A stretch of 18,777 nt of DNA from Phycisphaerae bacterium (GTDB lineage Bacteria; Planctomycetota; Phycisphaerae; UBA1845; Fen-1342): positions 1-18,777 of the forward strand of contig JAGVEP010000172.1 in NCBI GenBank assembly GCA_020058145.1, read 5' to 3'. Shown here one piece after another: positions 13,928 to 18,777 of this stretch. The position numbers and the translations under genes are program-made. The notes under the pieces are model-generated. The model saw only the letters and a list, made by a program, of their open reading frames with translations. It had not been told where the DNA came from and made no database searches. Each line of letters starts with the position of its first letter. Position 1 is the stretch's first letter.

Positions 13928-15121
13928 ATGCCCGGCGCCGCGCGTGTATTGCTGTACCACACCGCTCCCGGCGCCGCCGGTGAGCTCGGTGCCGTCCTCC
14001 GCCGACGGGGTCTGGAACCGGTACCGGTGGCGGTAAACGGCACTGGCGCCGGCGCGACCGCGGCTCTGAACGAGGGCGATGTCGCGGTGGTGCTGGTCGA
14101 GCCGGCGGCCCTGGAGCGCTGGCAAGCGACGTTGCCGACGCTCTTCAAGGAACTGGCCGCGGCGAACGTGGCTTCGGTTGTACGCGGCGTGGGGGATGAC
14201 TTGCCGTGCGGAGATGGGCAGTGGGTGGAATGGCTTTCGCCCGACGTGACTCTGGAGGAGCTGGCTGGCCGCGTCAGCGAGCTGGCGCGGTACGCTCCGC
14301 TGGTTGGTCGCATGCAGCGGGAGCTGGATCACCTATACCACCTCGGCGGGCAGATCAATCGGTACTTCACGGACATTGACCAGGAGATGCGGCTGGCCAG
14401 CCGTCTGCAGCGCGATTTGCTGCCGCGCGAATTTCCCGACGTGCCGCCGCTGCGGTTTGCCGTGCTGTACCGTGCGGCGAGCTGGGTGAGCGGGGATCTG
14501 TACGACGTGTTTCGTATCGACGAGCAGCACGTCGGCCTGTTCGTGTCCGACGCCATGGGGCACGGGGTTGCGGCCGGGCTGTTGACCATGTTTCTGCGCC
14601 AAGCGTTGGTGCCGAAACGGACGAGCGGCCAGGCGTATACGATCGTGCCGCCGGCGCGGGTGCTCGACGCGCTGCACGCCTGCCTGGTCCGGCAGGAGCT
14701 GCCGCACTCGCAGTTCATCACGGGCGTCTATGGCGTGGTCAACACGGCGCGGCGCGAGATACGGCTGGCGCGGGCGGGGCATCCGTATCCCATTCACATC
14801 GCTGCCGACGGGGCGATCCGCGAGATTCGGACCCGTGGCAGCCTGCTCGGGCTTCCGGATGTGGTGGCGGAGTTCGAGGAAGCCACGCTGGCGCTCGCGA
14901 CGGGTGATAAGCTGGTTTTTTACACGGATGGGCTGGAGCAAACGGTCCTCACGCCGGCGGCACAAGGCAGTGGCGCCGTGGTTTTCACCGACCAGTTCCG
15001 CACCTGGGCACGGCTGTCAGCGGCGGAGCTGATCGAAGCGCTGGGGGACCATCTCGACCACGAGCACGGCTCGCTGCACCCTGTCGATGATATGACGGTG
15101 CTGGTGCTGGAAGTTCTGTAG
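13928..15121 (+). CDS. SpoIIE/RsbU-type PP2C serine phosphatase with receiver-like N-terminus
   Basis: A 397-residue protein. Residues 1-120 have the length and alternating pattern of a response-regulator receiver (RVLLYHTAP..., GDVAVVLVEPAAL). The acidic pair near the N-terminus is missing, and the expected phospho-Asp position appears to be Glu (LVEP, residue 58), so phosphorylation is unlikely. A helical linker (about 125-165) leads to the phosphatase: SGDLYDVF (Asp190, Asp193), SDAMGHGVAAGL (Asp208), AGHPYP, FYTDGLEQ (Asp334) and PVDDMTVLVLEV (Asp387/388), the metal-binding set of PPM/SpoIIE enzymes. The family dephosphorylates anti-sigma-factor antagonists in partner-switching pathways. 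No STAS or HATPase partner lies beside it. ATG 13928 is the only plausible start. The stop codon lies within a hairpin repeat. Confidence 0.88.
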   Translation: MPGAARVLLYHTAPGAAGELGAVLRRRGLEPVPVAVNGTGAGATAALNEGDVAVVLVEPAALERWQATLPTLFKELAAANVASVVRGVGDDLPCGDGQWVEWLSPDVTLEELAGRVSELARYAPLVGRMQRELDHLYHLGGQINRYFTDIDQEMRLASRLQRDLLPREFPDVPPLRFAVLYRAASWVSGDLYDVFRIDEQHVGLFVSDAMGHGVAAGLLTMFLRQALVPKRTSGQAYTIVPPARVLDALHACLVRQELPHSQFITGVYGVVNTARREIRLARAGHPYPIHIAADGAIREIRTRGSLLGLPDVVAEFEEATLALATGDKLVFYTDGLEQTVLTPAAQGSGAVVFTDQFRTWARLSAAELIEALGDHLDHEHGSLHPVDDMTVLVLEVL

Positions 15122-15143
15122 CGGCCGGGCTCTGTACCGGCCG
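15117..15143 (+). terminator. Hairpin repeat overlapping the phosphatase stop codon
   Basis: TGTAG followed by CGGCCGG (15122-15128), an 8-nt loop and CCGGCCG (15137-15143). It is the inverted copy of the hairpin at 13466-13492, with a single base difference in the loop. The TAG inside TGTAG is the stop codon of the phosphatase. A GC-rich 7-bp stem without a U-run follows the gene; it may act as a transcript end or 3' stabiliser, or may only be a mobile palindrome. Confidence 0.6.
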
Positions 15144-15329
15144 GGGAGCCCGCACGACTCACACGCTCGCCGGAAGGTCCGGAAAGAGACGCGTTGGGGG
15201 GCTGGGAAGGGAAGGTGATCAAGATGCTCAAGCGTGCGCACCCCCCCTTCGATCACCTTGGTTATCGGGCTCTTGGGGGTGTCGGATGGGGCGTCCGAGC
15301 GTCGGCACGTGGCAAGGGGGGAAGGGAAT

Positions 15330-15361
15330 GTGACAAGGTGACAAGGTGATAAGGTGAAAAC
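15330..15361. repeat. Octanucleotide tandem repeat, GTGACAAG type
   Basis: Four 8-bp units: GTGACAAG twice, then GTGATAAG and GTGAAAAC. Non-coding. The same period occurs at three other places in the window with different unit sequences. Confidence 0.9.
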
Positions 15362-15436
15362 AGAGCGCGAGGGTGCTTCACGGCGGAGTTGGCGTGCTGT
15401 GTGGGCGCTGCGCATGCTTAAGAATGGACGCGCGGC

Positions 15437-15481
15437 GGGGTGGGGGCAATGTTGGGGCTGGGGTTTGCCGGGGATTGGGGG
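15437..15481 (+). other. G-quadruplex-forming motif
   Basis: Six runs of four or five G (15437-15440, 15442-15446, 15454-15457, 15460-15463, 15470-15473, 15477-15481) separated by 1-7 nt satisfy the usual G4 pattern with four-tetrad runs. It lies between the 3' ends of the phosphatase and ROCO genes. Confidence 0.65.
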
Positions 15482-15548
15482 AATTGGCGGGCTCTGGGTG
15501 AAGAATGGCGCGCGCGGCGTTTCCGGGGAGGCGCGGCGAAGGCGGATT

Positions 15549-15592
15549 GCGGGAGTCCCGCGCCGATGGGTGCGAGATCGGAATCTCGCACC
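15549..15592 (-). terminator. Two hairpins downstream of the ROCO gene
   Basis: On the minus strand the first hairpin after the ROCO stop has a perfect 10-bp stem, GGTGCGAGAT/ATCTCGCACC (15592-15569), with loop TCCG, a member of the stable UNCG class. A second small palindrome (GCGGGA/TCCCGC, 15561-15549) follows. There is no U-tract, so this is a probable transcript end or processing block but not a canonical intrinsic terminator. Confidence 0.5.
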
Positions 15593-15612
15593 AACCGTAG
15601 GGCAGCGGCCTG

Positions 15613-18480
15613 CTACCCATGTGGCCGCGTGTCGTGGATGCGGCTTCTTCGGGCGCCGGTCTCTTCCGGTCGATGGCGAAACCGCCCTTGCACGTGGCGC
15701 CACTGCTCATGGCAGCGCGGAATCCAAAAACTGGGGGTCAGCAGCTTTAGGTCCACGTCCGCTGCGGCTTCCCGGAGTTTCTTCTCCTGTGGACCCGTCA
15801 AGTCCACGTTGGTGCACACGACGTACTGCTTCCAGCCGGTTTCGGCCTGCTTGGTCTGCGCGGCCTGGATGGACGTGACGGCCTTCCCAACATCAAAGTC
15901 ACCGGTTCGGCCGCTGTCGACGGACTTGCACTGATACGCAATCTGTCTCTCGCACCACAGCAAATCCACGCCGCCCTCTGGCGCGTGTCGGCGACGGATG
16001 TCGGTCGTCTTCTCATGGCGGTTCAGAATGTCGCAGCAGAAGACCTCCCAAGCGTCCTCGAATTTGGTCTGCGGCTCGACGCCAAAGAACGGCGGGTAGA
16101 GATACGGCCCGTCCGCGCCCCACGGCGGCTCGATGCCCTGCAGCAGTTGCGCCACGGCGTATTTTTTCGTGGCGCCTTGCGGAATGAATTCTGCGACGCC
16201 TTCGCGTTCGAGCGTCAGCAGGTGCTCGTATTCCACCGTCACGTCCGGCTTATCCGGCAGGGGTACACACTGTTTCGGCAGCAGATTCGGCACCGTCGCG
16301 TGAATGCGCGCGAATTCGTCGCGAATGATCGCCAGGGCGCCGCGACGCCCGTTCTCTGGCCCGTCTACGGAGATGTACATCCGCCCTTTGTCCGTGTCGC
16401 TGCGCACCAGGGCCTGGCAGCCGTCAAAATCCAGTACCACGCCGCTACGCCAGTAGATCGGGTCGTTCGTCAGGTTCCCGTACCGCCTGACGATAAAGCG
16501 GCAGATGATCCCCGGAGGCAGAACTTCGTAGTGGTACTGAAAGTTAAGCGAGCCGCCAACGTCCCAGTCCAGCCGCGGTTCCTTGGCCGGCAGGAGTTCG
16601 GCCACGAGCCACTTTTCGCCGTCTCGGATCGTGAAGGACAACTCGAACTTGTGCATCATGTCGATGATGTACGGATGGCACGCGTGCGGATGGGTTGCGC
16701 CTGTGAGGATCGCGGGAAGATCGGCCTTGGTGAGCACCCCACCGTTCCGGGGAAGTTCCTTGTGGTTGAGTATCTTGTAGACGCCCTCCGTGACCCACTC
16801 AGGCTTTAGCACGCTCATCTCGCGCAGCGAGTAGGGGCTTTCCGGATCGTTGAAGCTGAGCACGCTGCCAAGGTCGTGGAGAAACCGAAGGAGAAGGTCC
16901 TGCTGCGCGCGCTCGTCCACCTCGTGGTCATGGCACAGGGCGTAATACTTGCGGACGTCGATGTAGTTTTCGCGCCCGGCAAGCTGCTCAAGCTCCTGTT
17001 TAATCGTGAAGTAAGCCATCGGCAGCAGATCAAACACGTGCGGCATCCCGCGAATCTGATCCTGAATGGCCGCCTTAAGCTCATCAATCCCCATTCCGGT
17101 CTCGCAGGAGGTCCTGAAGAACCCTCTGATGCTCGGATAGTCTTTCTGCAGACGCGTCTCATTCAGGTCGAGGTAGTGCGTCTCGCACTTGTTCGTGACC
17201 ACCAGCACCGGCGATTCGCCGCCATAGCTGCGGATGATCTTTAGCCAGTAATGGATGTTGCTCTCGTTCTCGCCCTTGCGGGCATCGAGCACCAGCACGT
17301 AGACGGTGCGTTTGGTGAGGAAGAACTGGTGCGTGGCGTGCATGATCTCCTGCCCGCCGAAGTCCCAGAAGTTCACCTGCACGCGCCCGGCGTGCTCGTC
17401 CTGGCCCGTGACTCGCCAGTCTTTGTTGATGTAGATGCCCTCGGTTTTTTCCTCCTGCGCGTTGAACGTGCCGTAGACAATCCGCTTGACCAGCGAAGTT
17501 TTTCCGACGCTGCCCTGACCTACGAGGATCACCTTCAGCTCGTTAAGTGGGCGTCTGGGTCCGAGGTGCGTGCGGAAGTAATAGTCCAGAATCTCCGCCG
17601 GTGGCTTTGCCTCCCGTTTGCGGCGTGCCACCTCCTGCCACGTCGGTCCCAGGACCTCATCGGGCAAACCGAGGGCGGCATTCCCATGCAGCCCGAACCT
17701 GCTCAGCTTGGTCAGTCGACGCATCGACGGCGGCAACGCGGTGAGCTGGTTGTCGTCAACGTACAACGACGTTAGGGCTGTCAGTTGGCCGATCTCGGCC
17801 GGCAGCGCGGTGAGCTGGTTGTGGGAAACGTACAGCATCGTCAACGCCGCCACTCGGCCGATCTCGGGTGGCAGCGCTGTTAGCTGGTTGTTAGAAGCGT
17901 ACAGCGCCGTCAACGCCGTCAGTCGGCCGATCTCGGGCGGCAGCGCGGTGAGCTGGCTACTGTAGACGATCAGCTCCGTCAACGTCGCCAATCGGCCGAT
18001 CTCGGGCGGCAGCGCGGTGAGGTGATTGCTGGAAACGTCCAGTACCCTCAACACCGTCAGTTGGCCAATCTCGGGCGGCAGCGAGGTGAGCTGGCTTCCG
18101 TCAACGCGCAGCTCCGTCAACGCCGTCAGTTGGCCGATCTCGGGCGGCAGCGCGGTGAGCTGGTTGCAGGCGGCCTGCAGCTCCGTCAACGCCTTCAGTT
18201 GGCCGATCTCGGCCGGCAGCGCGCCGAGCTGGTTGAAAGAAACGTTCAGCTCCGTCAAGGCCGCCAGTTGGCCAATCTGAGGCGGCAGCGCGGTGAGTTG
18301 GTTGTTGGAAACGTCCAGCACCCTCAACGCCGTGAGTTGGCCGATCTCGGGCGGGAGGGCGGAGAGGCCAAGGTTGCTGAGATCGAGGTCGGTAACGCGG
18401 GATTGGGCAGCGCGCTGGATGCGTCGGCGCGCTTCCTCATAAGCGGCGTCTGGGTCCCGGGGTTTTTTGGTACCCGCCAT
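15613..18480 (-). CDS. ROCO protein: LRR-Roc-COR with C-terminal Mrr-like nuclease domain
   Basis: A 955-residue protein from ATG 18480; the frame is open to 18711 but that part crosses repeats. Residues 29-275 are 11 leucine-rich repeats of 23 residues (LTALPPEIGQLTALTEL type). A linker leads to a Roc GTPase (about 313-475): P-loop GQGSVGKTS (321-329), WDFGGQE (372-378), TNKCE (429-433; Asp of NKxD replaced by Glu) and SCETG (458-462). The COR domain follows (about 480-700; PMAYFTIKQELEQL, EWVTEGVYKIL, FELSF). The C-terminus (about 805-920) has FEDAWEVFC, GGVDLLW and AYQCK: Asp839, Gln850 and Lys852 form the D-QxK signature of Mrr-type PD-(D/E)xK nucleases, followed by a YVVCTN strand. Expected to be cytosolic: ligand sensing by LRRs, a GTP switch with COR dimerisation, and nucleic-acid cleavage as output. 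The start has no Shine-Dalgarno. Confidence 0.9.
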   Translation of the reverse strand: MAGTKKPRDPDAAYEEARRRIQRAAQSRVTDLDLSNLGLSALPPEIGQLTALRVLDVSNNQLTALPPQIGQLAALTELNVSFNQLGALPAEIGQLKALTELQAACNQLTALPPEIGQLTALTELRVDGSQLTSLPPEIGQLTVLRVLDVSSNHLTALPPEIGRLATLTELIVYSSQLTALPPEIGRLTALTALYASNNQLTALPPEIGRVAALTMLYVSHNQLTALPAEIGQLTALTSLYVDDNQLTALPPSMRRLTKLSRFGLHGNAALGLPDEVLGPTWQEVARRKREAKPPAEILDYYFRTHLGPRRPLNELKVILVGQGSVGKTSLVKRIVYGTFNAQEEKTEGIYINKDWRVTGQDEHAGRVQVNFWDFGGQEIMHATHQFFLTKRTVYVLVLDARKGENESNIHYWLKIIRSYGGESPVLVVTNKCETHYLDLNETRLQKDYPSIRGFFRTSCETGMGIDELKAAIQDQIRGMPHVFDLLPMAYFTIKQELEQLAGRENYIDVRKYYALCHDHEVDERAQQDLLLRFLHDLGSVLSFNDPESPYSLREMSVLKPEWVTEGVYKILNHKELPRNGGVLTKADLPAILTGATHPHACHPYIIDMMHKFELSFTIRDGEKWLVAELLPAKEPRLDWDVGGSLNFQYHYEVLPPGIICRFIVRRYGNLTNDPIYWRSGVVLDFDGCQALVRSDTDKGRMYISVDGPENGRRGALAIIRDEFARIHATVPNLLPKQCVPLPDKPDVTVEYEHLLTLEREGVAEFIPQGATKKYAVAQLLQGIEPPWGADGPYLYPPFFGVEPQTKFEDAWEVFCCDILNRHEKTTDIRRRHAPEGGVDLLWCERQIAYQCKSVDSGRTGDFDVGKAVTSIQAAQTKQAETGWKQYVVCTNVDLTGPQEKKLREAAADVDLKLLTPSFWIPRCHEQWRHVQGRFRHRPEETGARRSRIHDTRPHG
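17656..18396 (-). repeat. 69-bp tandem repeats encoding the LRR array
   Basis: Eleven units with a 69-bp period. The ridge part (LPPEIGQL) is nearly invariant at DNA level, while the strand part facing the binding surface varies between units (for example NVSFNQ, QAACNQ, RVDGSQ, IVYSSQ). Copy number can change in frame by recombination. Confidence 0.9.
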
Positions 18481-18514
18481 GCGGGGGAGTATACGCGAAG
18501 AGGCAACGAGGCAA
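18478..18514 (-). promoter_or_regulatory. Candidate leaderless promoter of the ROCO gene
   Basis: On the minus strand TATACT (18493-18488) matches the -10 consensus at 5 of 6 positions and ends exactly 7 nt before the ATG, so transcription would begin at or next to the start codon. This fits the lack of any Shine-Dalgarno (the 7 nt read CCCCCGC). The best -35 is TTGCCT (18514-18509, 4 of 6, spacer 15 bp), which is part of an octamer repeat. Confidence 0.5.
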
Positions 18515-18528
18515 CCAGGCAACAAGGC
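18501..18528. repeat. Octanucleotide tandem repeat at the ROCO promoter
   Basis: AGGCAACG, AGGCAACC, AGGCAACA and AGGC: three and a half units of AGGCAACN, directly upstream of the TATACT element. Confidence 0.9.
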
Positions 18529-18585
18529 GGCACAGGACGGCCACGCGAGGGCGCGGGCCGCGACGGGACGGGGGGCGGAGACAAA

Positions 18586-18609
18586 GTGGGAACGTGGGAA
18601 CGAGGCGAC
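18586..18609. repeat. Short octanucleotide repeat, GTGGGAAC type
   Basis: Two exact GTGGGAAC units and a degenerate third (GAGGCGAC), again with 8-bp period, in the divergent region between the ROCO gene and the right-hand gene. Confidence 0.75.
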
Positions 18610-18622
18610 CGGGGGCACGCGA

Positions 18623-18649
18623 CGGCCGACGGGGACGTCGGCCGCTACA
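18623..18649. repeat. Hairpin repeat of the TGTAGCGGCC family
   Basis: CGGCCGACG (18623-18631), loop GGGA, CGTCGGCCG (18636-18644), then CTACA. On the minus strand it begins TGTAGCGGCC like the copies at 13466-13492 and 15117-15143, but the stem is longer and the loop differs. It ends 4 nt before the Shine-Dalgarno of the next gene. Confidence 0.75.
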
Positions 18650-18667
18650 CAACAGGAGAGAACGAAC

Positions 18668-18777
18668 ATGGCAGTTGTGCTGGATACGGGGCTGACGTCG
18701 CGGGCGATCATCGGCCGCTTCTATCGCCGGCTCGAAGAGTACGCGCAGAGTGCGTGGTGGACGAAGCTGGCCCTGCA
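18668..18777 (+). CDS. Start of a possible Mu-like phage major head protein, cut by the window edge
   Basis: The ATG at 18668 has a strong Shine-Dalgarno (AGGAGAG, 18654-18660; 7-nt spacer). Only 36 codons and two bases are visible: an N-terminal segment with LTSRAIIGRFYRRLEEYA and then SAWWTKLAL. The pattern of a short leader, S-R-A-I-I-G-x-F-Y-x-x-L-E and a Trp-containing segment resembles the N-termini of Mu gpT-like major capsid proteins that I know from prophage-like loci. With so little sequence this is a tentative reading. It is divergent from the ROCO gene with 187 bp between the starts, a spacer filled with octamer repeats and a hairpin. Confidence 0.4.
   Translation, partial: MAVVLDTGLTSRAIIGRFYRRLEEYAQSAWWTKLAL

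Larger units (their letters stand above)
15144..15612. other. Non-coding spacer between convergent genes
   Basis: No reading frame here has a start signal and protein-like sequence. Contents in order: an inverted repeat AAGGTGATC (15212-15220) and GATCACCTT (15251-15259) flanking G- and C-runs; an octamer repeat (15330-15361); a G-quadruplex motif (15437-15481); and two hairpins (15549-15592) beside the end of the ROCO gene. Confidence 0.7.

Noticed and set aside
15212..15259. Inverted repeat AAGGTGATC/GATCACCTT as an operator or terminator
   Set aside because: Nine-bp arms are 30 nt apart with no promoter, gene start or U-run beside them. Kept only as a note in the spacer description.
15354..15878. 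Plus-strand open frame of 174 codons in the spacer and ROCO 3' end
   Set aside because: It is built from the octamer repeat, the G-run motif and antisense of the nuclease domain. No protein-like features.
18481..18711. N-terminal extension of the ROCO protein to 18711
   Set aside because: The added 77 residues are encoded by octamer repeats and a hairpin shared with other intergenic sites, have no domain, and overlap the strong Shine-Dalgarno and start of the divergent gene.

Overview
The window looks like a piece of a GC-rich planctomycete chromosome (Planctomycetota, possibly Phycisphaerae-like). This rests on gene style, not on a marker gene. The secreted proteins carry the short dockerin-like calcium half-repeat GDLNCDGxVNFDDI and the TIGQP...GGFW module I associate with planctomycete exported proteins. 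There is also a GNVGIG tail-fibre-like surface protein, an exosortase, and many short intergenic hairpins and octanucleotide repeats. No rRNA, tRNA or CRISPR array was seen.

Layout. (1) Positions 2-5390, plus strand: five genes for exported proteins. They are a surface protein cut by the window edge, a 102-aa dockerin-like protein, a 795-aa tail-fibre-like protein, a C10 (streptopain-family) cysteine protease, and a second dockerin-like protein that is a paralogue of the 102-aa one. (2) 5478-6921, plus strand: an exosortase of the XrtH kind, an overlapping membrane-protein gene broken by one in-frame TAG, and an orphan N-terminus that runs into a convergent gene. (3) 13434 to 6922, minus strand: an apparent three-gene operon encoding a 1077-aa double BadF/HgdC-type ATPase activase with a DUF2229-like part, an HgdB/double-cubane-like protein starting 94 nt inside it, and a MJ0619/Tes-like (COG1964) radical SAM protein with extra cysteine clusters. 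(4) 13435-13927: a divergent intergenic region packed with 19-nt hairpins. (5) 13928-15121, plus strand: a SpoIIE/RsbU-type phosphatase. (6) 15122-15612: a non-coding interval with an octamer repeat, a G-quadruplex motif and strong hairpins. (7) 18480 to 15613, minus strand: a ROCO protein with 11 LRRs, Roc GTPase, COR and a C-terminal Mrr-like PD-(D/E)xK nuclease domain. (8) 18668 to the edge, plus strand: the start of a gene whose N-terminus resembles Mu-like phage major head proteins.

How the parts may work together. The first block is probably displayed or secreted at the cell surface. The activase/double-cubane/radical SAM operon has the parts of an ATP-driven low-potential electron donor feeding a radical enzyme; the substrate is unknown. 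The ROCO-nuclease protein is the best candidate for an undescribed system: sensor, switch and predicted DNA-cutting effector lie in one 955-aa chain. Its promoter looks leaderless and sits beside an octamer repeat, and the divergent neighbour is possibly phage-derived. An immune role is inference.

A theme across the window is repeats with an 8-bp period at four places (inside the activase gene, in the 15.3-kb spacer, and twice upstream of the ROCO gene) plus two families of short palindromes at gene borders. One pair of palindromes brackets the Shine-Dalgarno sequence of the activase gene.
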